DNA of 64,000 bases from Miltoncostaea sp050249835 (GCA_050249835.1 JBFWPT010000011.1:1-64000), one strand, 5' to 3'; numbered from the stretch's first letter, positions 44,185 to 53,525 are shown. Notes: generated by a model from the letters alone, not told the origin. Numbers and translations are program-made.

Positions 44185-44987
44185 CAGGCGTCCAGTGCCC
44201 GGCGCACGTCGCGCGTGAACCCGCCCAGGTCGCGCGGGTCGGTGCCCGCGGGCGGGTCGACGAGGAGGTGGCCGACACCCATGGTGCGGAGAGCCGGCGC
44301 CAGCACCGCCACCCGGTCGGCCCCCGCCCGCACGCGCACCGACACGGTGAACCCGTCGCGGCCGCGCCCCTCCGCCGCCAGCGCGCCGTCGAGGGCGGCG
44401 AGCCGCTCCCGCAGGCGCTCCGGGTCGGAGACCGTCGTGTGCCAGGCGCCGCCGGCGCGGGCGGCGCGGCGGACGCCCGCGTCCCCGTCGCCGCCCACCC
44501 ACACCGGCGGGCCGCCCGGACGGGCGGGGGCCGGGAGCAGGCGGTTGCCGTCCACGACGTCGCCGCGCCACAGCGCCCGGCAGGCCGCGATGGCGGCGTC
44601 GGTGCGCCGGCCGCGTTCGCGGAACGGGACCCCGAGGGCGGCGAACTCGCTCTCCATCCACCCCGACGCGAGGCCCGCGATGACCCGCCCGCCCGAGAGC
44701 GCGTCGAGGGAGGCCAGCGACTTCGCCAGCACGACGGGGTGGCGATAGGGGGCGACGAGGACGCTGGTGCCGAGCCCCGCCGCGCGCGTGTGCGCCGCGG
44801 CCCATGTGAGCACCGTCAGCGGATCGTGGAAGGAGGCCGGCGGCCGTGCGCTGCCCACGGGCAGCAGCAGGTGGTCGGAGACCCAGAGGTCGTCGGCGCC
44901 CGCCTCCTCGGCGTCGCGGGCCGCGGCGGCGAGCACCTCGCCGGGCACCGGGTCGCGGAACTGGGGGAGGTGGATGCCGAGCCGCAC
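44184..44987 (-). CDS. LLM-class flavin/F420-dependent oxidoreductase
   Basis: This 267-residue luciferase-like TIM barrel opens MRLGIHLPQFRDP, with ADDLWVSDHLLLP, LGTSVLVAPYRHPVVLAKSLASLDALSGGRVIAGLASGW (in parts) and VWVGGDGDAGVRRAARAGGAWH. The pattern fits the F420-using actinobacterial subgroup better than FMN luciferases. Substrate unknown. It is followed by the TfoX-N gene with an ATGA overlap. Confidence 0.88.
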   Translation of the reverse strand: MRLGIHLPQFRDPVPGEVLAAAARDAEEAGADDLWVSDHLLLPVGSARPPASFHDPLTVLTWAAAHTRAAGLGTSVLVAPYRHPVVLAKSLASLDALSGGRVIAGLASGWMESEFAALGVPFRERGRRTDAAIAACRALWRGDVVDGNRLLPAPARPGGPPVWVGGDGDAGVRRAARAGGAWHTTVSDPERLRERLAALDGALAAEGRGRDGFTVSVRVRAGADRVAVLAPALRTMGVGHLLVDPPAGTDPRDLGGFTRDVRRALDA

Positions 44988-45140
44988 GTCCCGAGGCTAC
45001 GCCGCCCGGCCCCACCCGGGACCGGGGCGCGCGGGCCGGTTTCGCGCAACCATGGGAATGTGGCCGGCCGCCGGGCTCATGCTCCGGCGCCGCGCGGCCG
45101 AGGGGGAGGAAGAGGACGTGACGAGGACGGAGGGGCGGAG

Positions 45141-45383
45141 ATGATCAAGCACGTGTACGACGCGCACGAGACCGCGACCCGGGCGCTGGTGGCCCGGCAA
45201 CTCCACGCGCTGGCCGACGAGCTGGCCGCGGGCTCGGTGGACCTCGGCAACGACGACACGCAGGCGGCGACCGCGGTGGTCGACCCGCTCGACGTGACCG
45301 TCGATCTGCGGCGGAACCGCAACCACGCCGAGTTCACCCTGAAGATGCGCTGGAACACCACCGAGACGGGCGCCGTCGCCTGA
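45141..45383 (+). CDS. Amphi-Trp-domain-like small protein
   Basis: This 80-residue protein has a helix (ATRALVARQLHALADELAAGSVDLG) and a beta hairpin (DVTVDLRRNRNHAEFTLKMRW), the pattern of amphi-Trp proteins. Function unknown. The ATG overlaps the stop of a 30-codon upstream reading frame (from ATG 45051, ending ..EGRR) by the ATGA motif, which could be a coupled leader. GGGGCGGAG precedes the ATG. Confidence 0.65.
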   Translation: MIKHVYDAHETATRALVARQLHALADELAAGSVDLGNDDTQAATAVVDPLDVTVDLRRNRNHAEFTLKMRWNTTETGAVA

Positions 45384-45444
45384 CCGCGGGCGGGCGCCCC
45401 GCGCGCCCGCGCGCGACGCCTGCCGGGGCACTACCCTGCCCGGG

Positions 45445-46224
45445 ATGAACCGGCAGCGTGTCGAGTCCTGGCTGATGGACATGGACGGGGTCCTCGTGCG
45501 CGAGGAGAGCCCCGTCCCCGGCGCCGAGGCCTTCGTCGGGCGCCTGCGTGAGCGCGGGATCCCGTTCCTGGTGCTGACGAACAACTCGATCTACACGCCG
45601 CGCGACCTGGCCGCGCGGCTGCGCCTGAGCGGCATCGACGTGCCCGAGGAGGCCATCTGGACCTCCGCCCTCGCCACGGCGCGGTTCCTCTCCACCCAGC
45701 GGCCCGGCGGGTCGGCGTTCGTGCTCGGCGAGGCGGGCCTCACCACCGCCCTCCACGACGTGGGCTACACGCTCACCGAGCGCGACCCGGACTACGTCGT
45801 GCTCGGGGAGACGCGCGCCTACAGCTTCCAGCGCATCACCCAGGCCATCCGCCTCATCGACGCCGGGGCCCGCTTCATCGCGACGAACCCCGACGCCACC
45901 GGCCCGTCCCTGGAGGGCAACCTGCCCGCGACCGGGGCCGTGGCCGCGCTGGTCACCCGGGCGACCGGGGTGGAGCCCTACTACGTGGGCAAGCCCAACC
46001 CGCTCATGATGCGCTCGGCGCTCAACCGCATCGACGCCCACTCCGAGAGCACCGCCATGGTGGGGGACCGGATGGACACCGACGTCATCGCCGGGATCGA
46101 GGCGGGGCTGGAGACGGTCCTCGTGCTCACCGGCCACACGGCCCGCGACCAGGTGGGCCGGTTCCCGTTCCTGCCGTCGCGGGTGGTCGACTCGATCGCC
46201 GACCTGCTCGAGGAGCTCGGCTGA
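45445..46224 (+). CDS. HAD-superfamily IIA phosphatase (NagD-like)
   Basis: This 259-residue phosphatase has motif I MDMDGVLVREE (nucleophile Asp), motif II VLTNNS, the C2-type cap in the middle, the Lys motif YYVGKPNPLMMRSAL and motif IV MVGDRMDTDVIAGIEAG. NagD-type enzymes dephosphorylate small sugar phosphates or nucleotides. No substrate can be assigned. The stop overlaps the next coding frame. Confidence 0.9.
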   Translation: MNRQRVESWLMDMDGVLVREESPVPGAEAFVGRLRERGIPFLVLTNNSIYTPRDLAARLRLSGIDVPEEAIWTSALATARFLSTQRPGGSAFVLGEAGLTTALHDVGYTLTERDPDYVVLGETRAYSFQRITQAIRLIDAGARFIATNPDATGPSLEGNLPATGAVAALVTRATGVEPYYVGKPNPLMMRSALNRIDAHSESTAMVGDRMDTDVIAGIEAGLETVLVLTGHTARDQVGRFPFLPSRVVDSIADLLEELG

Positions 46225-46271
46225 CCCCGGCGCTGCTCGGGCGCGACCCGGACCTCGCGGCCGCCGCCGCG

Positions 46272-48959
46272 GTGCTCGACGCCGCGCGCGACCAGCGCGG
46301 CGGGGCCCTCGTGATCCGCGGCGAGGGCGGCGTCGGCAAGACCGCCCTGCTCGCCGCCGTGGAGGAGACGGCCGGCGACATGACCGTCCTGCGGGCGGTG
46401 GGGGTGGAGTCCGAGGCCGAGCTGCCGTTCGCGAGCCTCCACCAGATCCTCGCCCCCGGCCTCGACCGCCTCGGCGACCTCCCCGCCCCCCAGGCCGCGG
46501 CCCTGCGGGGCGCGTTCGGTCTGTCGGCGGAGGGCGCCGACGACCGCTTCCTCATCTCCCTCGGGGCGCTGGGCCTGCTGGCCGGGATGGCCGACGAGCG
46601 CCCGCTGCTGCTGGTGGTCGACGACGCCCAGTGGCTCGACCGCCCCTCCGCGGAGGCCCTCGGCTTCATCGCCCGGCGCCTGGCGGCAGAGCCGATCGCC
46701 GCGCTCATCGCGGCCCGGGAGGGCGAGGCCCGCCGGTTCGAGGGGCCCGGCCTGCCGGACCGCCGCCTGGGCGGCCTCGACCGCCCCGCGGCGCGCGCGC
46801 TGCTGGAGGAGCGCGTCGGCCGCGGCCTCGCGCCGCACGTGGCCGAGCGGCTCGTGAGCCTGACCGGCGGCAACGCCCTGGCGCTGGTGGAGCTGCCGGT
46901 GCTGCTCGACGAGGCCCAGCTCGCCGGGCGCGCGCCGCTCCCCGACCACCTGCCGCTCACCGGGCGCCTGGAGCGGGCGTTCGTCGACCGCGCCCGCGAC
47001 CTGGGCGACGGGGCCCGGGCGGTGCTCGCCGTCGCCGTCGCGGAGGACACCGGCGACCTCGGCGTGGTGCTGGCGGCGGCCGCGCGGATGGGCGCCACCC
47101 GCAGCGACCTGGACGAGGCCGAGCGGTCCGGCCTGGTGCGCGTGACCGGCACCCGCCTGGAGCTGCGGCACCCGATGGCGCGCTCCGCCCTGCACCGCGG
47201 CCTGTCCTTCGCCCTCCGCCAGGAGGCGCACGCGGCGCTCGCCGCCACGCTCGAGGGGGCGGACGACGCGGACCGCCGCGCGTGGCACCGCGCCGCGGCC
47301 AGCATGGCCGCCGACGAGGAGATCGCCGCCGAGCTGGAGCGTACGGCCGCCCGCGCCCGCGCCCGCAGCGGTCACGCGGCCGCCGCCGCGGCCCTGGAGC
47401 GGGCGGCCCGCCTGAGCGCCGACGACCCGTCCCGGGCGCGCCGGCTGGTGGCTGCGGCGGAGTCCGCGTGGCAGGCCGGGCGGGCCCCGCTCGCCCAGGC
47501 GCTCGCCGACGAGGCCGAGTCCCGGGGGGCGGGCGAGGACGTGCGCACCCGGATCCTGTCCGTGCGGGCCGCGATCGCGGTGGTCCGCGGCCGCCCCTCC
47601 GACGCGCACGCGCTGCTGATGGAGGCCGCCGGGGGCACCGCCGATCCGGCCGAGAGCGGCGACCTGCTGCTGCGCGCCGGGGAGGCGGCGGCGATGGCCG
47701 GCGACGCGGCGGGCCTGGCCGCCGCCGACGACCGGGCCCGGGGGCTCCCGGACGACGTGATCCCGGAGGCCCGGTCGTGGTTGTCCGGCGTGCGCCTGGC
47801 CGTCGAAGGTCGCATGGAGGACGCCGTGGGGCCCCTGCGCGTCGCCGCCCAGGTGGACGACGGAGGCGATCCGCGCACCCTGGTCTGGAGCGCGAACGCG
47901 GACACCTGGCTGGGCGACCACGACCGCACCCTGCTGCGCCAGTCCCGCGCCATCGACGCCGCCCGGGCCCGCGGGGCCTTCGCGACCCTCGCCATGGCCC
48001 TCACCCGGCGGGGCGCGCTGCTCGCGTGGCTCGGCCGCGTCAACGACGCCTGGGCCGACGGCGACGAGGCCCTGCGCCTCACGGAGGAGGCGGGGCTCGA
48101 GAACAGCGCGGGACAGGCCCGTGCCGTGCTGGCGGTCGTGTCCGCCCTGCGCGGCGAGGACGACCTCTGCCAGTCGTACGCCGAGCGCGCCCTGGCCGTC
48201 GCGGCGCGCGGGGGCGTGGTCCCGATCATCGAGACCGTGACCTACGCCCTGGGCGAGCTGGAGATCGGCCGGGGGGAGTACGAGGCCGCGTTCTCCCGCC
48301 TCGCCGCCGTCGCCGCGGACCCGGCCGCCGAGACCCTCAGCCCCCTCACCACCTACGCGCTGGTCCCGCCGCTCGCGCTGGCGGCCGGCCGCGCCGGCCA
48401 CCCGGCCGAGGGCGGGAGGGCCGTCGACCGCCTGGAGCGCTGGGGCGCCGCGACCGGGGCGCTCTGGGTGCGCCCGCTGCTGCTGCGGTGCCGAGGGCTG
48501 CTGGCCGACGGGGAGGAGGCCATCGCGCTGCTGGAGCACTCGCTCGCGACCCTGGGCTGGGGCATGGCGGCGCCCGGGGCCGATGCCCGCACGCGCCTCG
48601 CGCTGGGGGAGTCGCTGCGCCGGGCGGGCCGCCGCAGCGACGCGCGCGTGCACCTGCGCTCGGCGGGCACGACCTTCGCGAGCCTGGGCGCCACGCTCTG
48701 GGAGGAGCGCGCCCGCGACGAGCTGCGCGCGACGGGGGAGTCGATCCGCCGCCGGGACGCGGCCGGCGCCGATTCGCTCACCCCCCAGGAGCGCCGCATC
48801 GCCCGCTTCGTGAGCGAGGGCGCCTCCAACAAGGAGGTCGCCTCCCACCTCTTCCTGAGCCCGAAGACGGTGGAGTACCACCTGGGGAAGGTCTTCCAGA
48901 AGCTCGGCGTCGGGTCCCGGTCGGACCTGGTGGCCCTGGGCACGGAGGCCTTCGCCTGA
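46272..48959 (+). CDS. Large LuxR-family ATPase regulator (MalT/LAL-like)
   Basis: This 895-residue regulator has a STAND-type ATPase at the start (Walker A RGEGGVGKTAL, Walker B LLLVVDDAQWLD), a long TPR-like helical middle and a C-terminal LuxR helix-turn-helix (SLTPQERRIARFVSEGASNKEV, FLSPKTVEYHLGKVFQKLGV). GTG 46272 is the first standard start. Family homology extends about 17 codons upstream (LLGRDPDLAAAAAVLDAARD) to a CTG at 46221 that overlaps the HAD stop, so the true start may be that CTG. The next gene, a FAD oxidoreductase, is the likely target. Confidence 0.9.
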   Translation: MLDAARDQRGGALVIRGEGGVGKTALLAAVEETAGDMTVLRAVGVESEAELPFASLHQILAPGLDRLGDLPAPQAAALRGAFGLSAEGADDRFLISLGALGLLAGMADERPLLLVVDDAQWLDRPSAEALGFIARRLAAEPIAALIAAREGEARRFEGPGLPDRRLGGLDRPAARALLEERVGRGLAPHVAERLVSLTGGNALALVELPVLLDEAQLAGRAPLPDHLPLTGRLERAFVDRARDLGDGARAVLAVAVAEDTGDLGVVLAAAARMGATRSDLDEAERSGLVRVTGTRLELRHPMARSALHRGLSFALRQEAHAALAATLEGADDADRRAWHRAAASMAADEEIAAELERTAARARARSGHAAAAAALERAARLSADDPSRARRLVAAAESAWQAGRAPLAQALADEAESRGAGEDVRTRILSVRAAIAVVRGRPSDAHALLMEAAGGTADPAESGDLLLRAGEAAAMAGDAAGLAAADDRARGLPDDVIPEARSWLSGVRLAVEGRMEDAVGPLRVAAQVDDGGDPRTLVWSANADTWLGDHDRTLLRQSRAIDAARARGAFATLAMALTRRGALLAWLGRVNDAWADGDEALRLTEEAGLENSAGQARAVLAVVSALRGEDDLCQSYAERALAVAARGGVVPIIETVTYALGELEIGRGEYEAAFSRLAAVAADPAAETLSPLTTYALVPPLALAAGRAGHPAEGGRAVDRLERWGAATGALWVRPLLLRCRGLLADGEEAIALLEHSLATLGWGMAAPGADARTRLALGESLRRAGRRSDARVHLRSAGTTFASLGATLWEERARDELRATGESIRRRDAAGADSLTPQERRIARFVSEGASNKEVASHLFLSPKTVEYHLGKVFQKLGVGSRSDLVALGTEAFA

Positions 48960-48961
48960 GG

Positions 48962-48979
48962 GCCGTCCCTAGGGAACGG
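48962..48979. promoter_or_regulatory. Near-palindrome before the FAD oxidoreductase gene
   Basis: GCCGTCCCTAGGGAACGG is a dyad centred on CTAG with one extra base in one arm (CCGTCCC / GGGAACGG). It lies about 85 bases before the FAD oxidoreductase start and immediately after the LuxR regulator stop, the right place for an operator. Confidence 0.45.
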
Positions 48980-49062
48980 ACCGGGGACTCCCCCGAGGAG
49001 CCGGGGGCCCCGGTGGAGGGATCGTGCACCCAGCACCCGATCCCCTCACCAGGAGCCTCACC

Positions 49063-50445
49063 GTGACCACCACCCTCGACCCCGTCTCCGCCGGCCTCGA
49101 CGCCCTGCGCGGCGCCATCGACGGCGAGCTCTACGTTCCCGGCGACTCCGGCTACGACGCGGCGCGGATGCCGTGGAACGTCGCCGTCGAGCAGCGCCCG
49201 GCCGCCGTGGCCATGCCGACGAGCGCCCGCGACGTGACGGAGATCGTCGCCCATGCCCGCGCGATCGGGCTCCGGGTCACCCCTCAGGGCACGGGTCACA
49301 ACCCGGGGCCGATCACGGACCTGTCGGACACGATCCTCGTGCGGACCACCGCGATGGACGAGGTCGCGATCGACCCGGAGGCCCGCATCGCCCGGGTCGG
49401 CTCCGGGGCGATCTGGGAGCAGGTGGTGGTGCCGGCGGCGGCCCACGGCCTGGTGGCGCTGCACGGCTCGTCCCCCGATGTCGGCGTCGCCGGCTACACC
49501 CTGGGCGGCGGCATCTCCTGGCTCGCGCGCCGCCACGGCCTCGCGTGCTCGCACGTGACGGCCATCGAGATCGTCCTGCCGGACGGCCGCCTGACGCGGA
49601 CCGACGCGCAGAACGAGGCGGACCTCTTCTGGGCCCTGCGCGGCGGTGGCGGCAACTTCGGCGTGGTGACGGCGATCGAGATGCGCCTCTTCCCGCTGGA
49701 GGAGGTCGTCGGCGGCTGGCTCATCTGGCCGTGGGAGGAGTCGGAGCGCGTGCTGAACGCCTGGACCGCCTGGGCGGACGAGGCGCCGGACGCCGTGACG
49801 TCCGTGGCGCGGATCCTGCAGCTCCCGCCGATCCCGCAGATCCCGGAGCCCCTGCGCGGCCGCAGCCTGGTGGTGGTGGAGGTCGCGATCCTCCCGGAGG
49901 AGGCCGACCCGGACGCCCTGCTGGCCCCCCTGCGCGCCCTCGGCCCGGAGATCGACACGGTCGCCCCGATGCCGGCCGCCGGCCTGGTGCGGCTGCACCA
50001 GGACCCGGAGGGCCCCACGCCCGGCCTGAGCGGCGCCGCGGTGCTCGACGGCCTGACTCCCGAGGGCGTCGCCGAGCTCGTGCGCCTCTCCGGCCCCGGC
50101 TCGGGCTCGCCGCTGCTCGCGATGGAGCTGCGCCAGACCGGCGGCGCGCTCGCCCGCCCGGCGGAGGGCGGCGGGGCGCTCGACCGCATCGACGGGGGCT
50201 ACCTCCTGTTCCTCGTCGGCATCCCGATGGACGCCGCCATGGGGCGGGCCGTCATCGAGCAGGCCGACCGGATCGTGCAGGCGATGCGGCCCTGGGGGCG
50301 CGGGCGCAGCTTCCTGAACTTCAGCGAGCGCCCGACGGCGTCGTCCACGGCCTTCGACGAGGACGCGCACGCGCGCCTGCTCGACATCCGCGCCCGCTAC
50401 GACGCGCGCGGCCTGATGCGCGCGAACCACCCGATCGCCGGCTGA
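49063..50445 (+). CDS. FAD-dependent oxidoreductase (PCMH / berberine-bridge type)
   Basis: This 460-residue enzyme has a PCMH-type FAD-binding domain: AVAMPTSARDVTEIVAHAR, VTPQGTGHNPG (pyrophosphate loop), ARVGSGAIWEQVV, GYTLGGGISWLARRHGLACSH and DLFWALRGGGGNFGVVT. His in TGHN could be the site of FAD attachment. The C-terminal substrate domain ends LDIRARYDARGLMRANHPI. GTG 49063 was chosen because AGGAG lies at good spacing. It probably oxidises an alcohol or sugar and is controlled by the preceding LuxR ATPase. Confidence 0.9.
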   Translation: MTTTLDPVSAGLDALRGAIDGELYVPGDSGYDAARMPWNVAVEQRPAAVAMPTSARDVTEIVAHARAIGLRVTPQGTGHNPGPITDLSDTILVRTTAMDEVAIDPEARIARVGSGAIWEQVVVPAAAHGLVALHGSSPDVGVAGYTLGGGISWLARRHGLACSHVTAIEIVLPDGRLTRTDAQNEADLFWALRGGGGNFGVVTAIEMRLFPLEEVVGGWLIWPWEESERVLNAWTAWADEAPDAVTSVARILQLPPIPQIPEPLRGRSLVVVEVAILPEEADPDALLAPLRALGPEIDTVAPMPAAGLVRLHQDPEGPTPGLSGAAVLDGLTPEGVAELVRLSGPGSGSPLLAMELRQTGGALARPAEGGGALDRIDGGYLLFLVGIPMDAAMGRAVIEQADRIVQAMRPWGRGRSFLNFSERPTASSTAFDEDAHARLLDIRARYDARGLMRANHPIAG

Positions 50446-50460
50446 CCCCGGCACGCGATC

Positions 50461-50489
50461 GCCGGGCGGGTCCCACGGGCCCGCCCGGC
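50461..50489. terminator. Bidirectional hairpin terminator
   Basis: A 10-bp stem (GCCGGGCGGG / CCCGCCCGGC) with a 9-base loop lies 15 bases after the oxidoreductase stop and 10 bases before the stop of the convergent gene at 50500. Confidence 0.7.
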
Positions 50490-50499
50490 CGCCCCGGGG

Positions 50500-50928
50500 T
50501 CAGGTGAAGCGCAGCAGCTCCGGGAAGCCGTCGCCCTCGGGGCACGGGACGTCCCAGGCGACGTAGAAGGCGTAGCCGTCGGCGACGGGGACCTCCGCGA
50601 GCACGTCGCCGACGCGCAGGACCGCCACCCGGGTCCCCTCGGGGGCGTCGTCCCACCAGGTGAGGACGCCGAGGTCCTCCTCCTCGCCCGCCTCGATCGA
50701 GGTCCACCCGGGGACGTTGCCGCTCATCCCCTCCATCCAGCCGCCGCGCTCCATGTGGCAGACCACCTGGTAGGGGTAGCCGCCGGAGTCCGGGGCGGTG
50801 TCGAGCAGCACGACGGCCGCCCGCCCGTGCGGCGCGATGTCGGCGGCGATGACCTCGGTGAAGGCCGCCGGGATGTCGCCGCGCGCGGCGGCGATGAGCT
50901 GGGGGTCGATCTCGTCCACGGGCGCCAC
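50500..50928 (-). CDS. Hypothetical protein
   Basis: I do not recognise this 142-residue acidic protein. It has no signal peptide or membrane helix. Visible segments are helical at the start (DEIDPQLIAAARGDIPAAFTEVI) and then beta-rich with many Trp and Gly (ERGGWMEGMSGNVPGWTSIE, LGVLTWWDDAPEGTRVAVLRVGD, YAFYVAWDVP). The GTG at 50928 is one of several possible starts (50949, 50919), and none has a strong ribosome binding site. Confidence 0.65.
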   Translation of the reverse strand: MAPVDEIDPQLIAAARGDIPAAFTEVIAADIAPHGRAAVVLLDTAPDSGGYPYQVVCHMERGGWMEGMSGNVPGWTSIEAGEEEDLGVLTWWDDAPEGTRVAVLRVGDVLAEVPVADGYAFYVAWDVPCPEGDGFPELLRFT

Positions 50929-50963
50929 GGTAGCCGAACCCCGTCGCACCGCGCGACGCCGGA

Positions 50964-51977
50964 TCAGTGGGGCGGGCGGCCCTTGTCGCGCTTGGTGTCG
51001 CGGAGGGTGCCGGCGTGGGCCTTGGCGGTCGGGTCGCGGCGGCTCTTCGCGAGGCTGGCGACCGTCGTGACCAGGAGGATCACGCCGATCACGGCGAGGG
51101 AGACGGCGGTCGTGATCTCGGGCACCTGGTCCCAGTGCAGGTGGCCCCAGTGCAGGACCAGCTTCAGCCCGATGAAGGCCAGGATCACCGACAGGCCGGT
51201 CGACAGGTAGACGAGGCGGTCGAGGAGGCCGGCGACCAGGAAGTAGAGGGCGCGCAGGCCGAGCAGGGCGAACGCGTTCGCCACGAAGACGATGTACGCC
51301 TCCTGGGTCACGCCGAAGACCGCCGGGATGGAGTCGAGGGCGAAGAGGAGATCGGTCGTGCCGATCGTCAGCAGCACCAGGAACATCGGCGTGAGCATCT
51401 TGCGCCCGCCGACGCGGGTGATGATCTTCCCGCCGTCGTACTCGTCCGTCAGCGGGAAGCGCCGCCGCGCGAACGCGACGAGCTTGTTGTCCTCGATCGT
51501 CGGGTCCTCGTCGCGGTGGCGGAAGAGCTGGACCGCGGTGGCCAGCAGCAGGAGCCCGAACAGCAGGAAGGCGAAGGAGAACGCGGCGAGCAGCGCCGCG
51601 CCGAGGGCGATGAACACCGCCCGCATCAGCAGGGCGAGGATGATGCCGAAGGTGAGCACCCGCTGCTGGTGCTCCGCGGGCACCGCGAACGTGCTCATGA
51701 TGATCACGAACACGAACAGGTTGTCGACGGAGAGGCTCTTCTCGACGATGTAGCCCGCGAAGTACTCGGTGCCGTAGTCCCAGCCGGCGACGAAGCCGAA
51801 GACCACGCCGAACGCGACGGCGACGCCGATGTAGAACAGCGACCAGACGACCGCCTCGCGGAAGCCGACGGCATGCGCGCGCTTCCCGCCCGTGGCGAAG
51901 AGGTCCACGGCGAGCAGCGCGACGATGAGGGCGATCGTCGCCGTCCAGGCGACGAGGGTCACGTCGAGCACCCCCAC
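50964..51977 (-). CDS. TerC/Alx-family membrane protein
   Basis: This 337-residue membrane protein has about nine helices and the TerC signatures: SLSVDNLFVFVIIMSTFAVP (Asp in a helix), FGIILALLMRAVFI, TTDLLFALDSIPAVFGVT (second Asp site) and FANAFALLGLRALYFL-like VANAFALLGLRALYFLV. Alx/TerC proteins export manganese or protect from metals and tellurite. The C-terminal tail is basic. No yybP-ykoY-like leader fits in the 65-base upstream gap. GTG 51977 or 51971 may be the start. Confidence 0.92.
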   Translation of the reverse strand: MGVLDVTLVAWTATIALIVALLAVDLFATGGKRAHAVGFREAVVWSLFYIGVAVAFGVVFGFVAGWDYGTEYFAGYIVEKSLSVDNLFVFVIIMSTFAVPAEHQQRVLTFGIILALLMRAVFIALGAALLAAFSFAFLLFGLLLLATAVQLFRHRDEDPTIEDNKLVAFARRRFPLTDEYDGGKIITRVGGRKMLTPMFLVLLTIGTTDLLFALDSIPAVFGVTQEAYIVFVANAFALLGLRALYFLVAGLLDRLVYLSTGLSVILAFIGLKLVLHWGHLHWDQVPEITTAVSLAVIGVILLVTTVASLAKSRRDPTAKAHAGTLRDTKRDKGRPPH

Positions 51978-52042
51978 ATGATGAGGGATCGGCGCGCCGT
52001 CTGCTGGGAACCGGACCGGACGAACCTCATCCGGCCGGTGCG

Positions 52043-53472
52043 TCAGCCGTCCCCGACCCTCCGGACGCCGTCCGCGTCGATCACGAAGTCGCCGGTCGAA
52101 CCGGTGAGCGCCATGACGCCCTCCCCGAGGTCGGCCCGGAGGCCCTCCGGGTTCCCGGCCCGGATCCAGACGCCCTTCGCGCCGAGCGGGAAGGACCGCG
52201 GGTCGTTTCCGGTGACGAAGCCGCTGAACAGCAGGCGCCCCTCCCGCGTCCCCCCGGCGTGGACCTCGATCCACGAGCCGGCGCCGTCGGCGGTGAGCGC
52301 GAGCTTCAGGGGTGCCGGCGCCGCGGACGGCGCCGCGGCGAAGGCGCTCGACGCCGGGACGGTGTTCTCCGGCGGGGCGCCGAGGTAGAGGGGGAGGCCG
52401 ACCGCGAGCGTGACGGCGCACCCGAGGGCGAGCGCGACTCCCAGCACGAGCCGTGGCCGCAGGCCGGGCGCGTGCGCGGGGGCCGCGGGCGTCGCGGCGG
52501 CGGGCGCGGGGGCCCCGGCCGGGCGCGCGGCGAACCGGGCCGCGCGGAGGTCGGCCTCCCCCATGTCCGCGTCGTCCAGGCGGGCGCCGTCGAGCAGCGC
52601 GCCTTCCAGCCGGGCGCGGAAGAGGCGGGCCCCGCGCAGGTCGGCCCGGCGGAGGTCGGCGCCCGTGAGGTCGGCGTCGGTGAGGTCGGCGGCGCGCAGG
52701 TCGTACCCGGAGAGCACGGCGCCGCGCAGGTCGGCGCCCGCCATCGAGAAGGGGACGGGCCCCTCGGCGTCGTCCTCGGCCGCGGGCCGCTCGCCCCATG
52801 TGGTGGAGAGCAGGTTGGCGCGGGCGAGGTCGGNNNNNNNNNNNNNNNNNNNNNNNNNNNNNNNNNNNNNNNNNNNNNNNNNNNNNNNNNNNNNNNNNNN
52901 NNNNNNNNNNNNNNNNNNNNNNNNNNNNNNNNNCCGGAGAGCACGGCGCCGCGCAGGTCGGCGCCCGCCATCGAGAAGGGGACGGGCCCCTCGGCGTCGT
53001 CCTCGGCCGCGGGCCGCTCGCCCCATGTGGTGGAGAGCAGGTTGGCGCGGGCGAGGTCGGCGCCCGCCATCCGCGCGCCGGAGAGGTGGGCGCCGCTCAG
53101 GTCGGCGTCGCGCAGCACCGCGCGCCGCAGGTCGGCGTCGGCGAGGTTCGCGTCGTCCAGGCGCGCGCCGGTCAGGCGGGCGCCGCCCAGGTCGGCGCCG
53201 GCCAGCGCGGCGCTGCGAAGGTCGGCCCCGGCGAGGTCCGCCCCGGACAGGACGGCACCGGCCAGGCGGGCGCCGCGCAGGTCGGCGCCGCGCAGGTTCT
53301 CGCCCGTGAGGTCCGCGCGCCGCAGGTCGGCGCCGCGCAGGTCGGCGGCCTCGAGGTCCACGCCCGCGCGGTTCGCGCGGCGGCCGCCGCGCCCGCCGAG
53401 CCACCGCCCGTGCGCGCGCACCATCGCCGTGGGGCTGCCGCCCCGTCCCGGCCGTCCTGCGAACCCTGCCAT
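52043..53472 (-). CDS. Pentapeptide-repeat membrane protein, interrupted by a false scaffold gap
   Basis: The N-terminal part (from ATG 53472) has a long run of A(D/N)LxxA pentapeptides (ADLRGADLRRADLTGENLRG and onward), which fold as a right-handed beta helix. After the gap the repeats continue (DLTDADLTGADLRRADLRGA), followed by a Pro/Ala linker, one membrane helix (LVLGVALALGCAVTLAVGLPL) and an external beta domain. The 100 Ns are flanked by two identical 127-bp copies. Deleting one copy plus the Ns (227 bp) joins the two frames into one ORF of about 400 residues. The function of such proteins varies. Confidence 0.82.
52707..53060. repeat. Identical 127-bp copies flanking a 100-N gap (assembly artefact)
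   Basis: 52707-52833 and 52934-53060 are identical; the Ns fill 52834-52933. A 127-base overlap equals a common maximum k-mer size of short-read assemblers, so two contigs ending in the same k-mer were probably joined by a fixed-size gap instead of merged. Removing 227 bp restores the reading frame of the gene across it. Confidence 0.92.
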
Positions 53473-53498
53473 CCCCCCGCCGGCCTCCCTCGTGCCCA

Positions 53499-53525
53499 CC
53501 CCTCCCGCATCGTCGGCGGGAGGGG
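53499..53525 (-). terminator. Hairpin terminator after the beta-propeller gene
   Basis: A 10-bp perfect stem (CCCCTCCCGC / GCGGGAGGGG) with a seven-base loop lies 32 bases beyond the stop at 53558 and just before the start of the pentapeptide gene. Confidence 0.7.

Noticed and set aside
51978..52042. yybP-ykoY manganese riboswitch before the TerC gene
   Set aside because: Only about 65 bases are available, and no characteristic paired elements are seen.
52707..53060. Tandem 127-bp repeat as a biological duplication
   Set aside because: The repeat is exact, equals a common assembler k-mer length and flanks a fixed 100-N gap; removing it repairs the gene.
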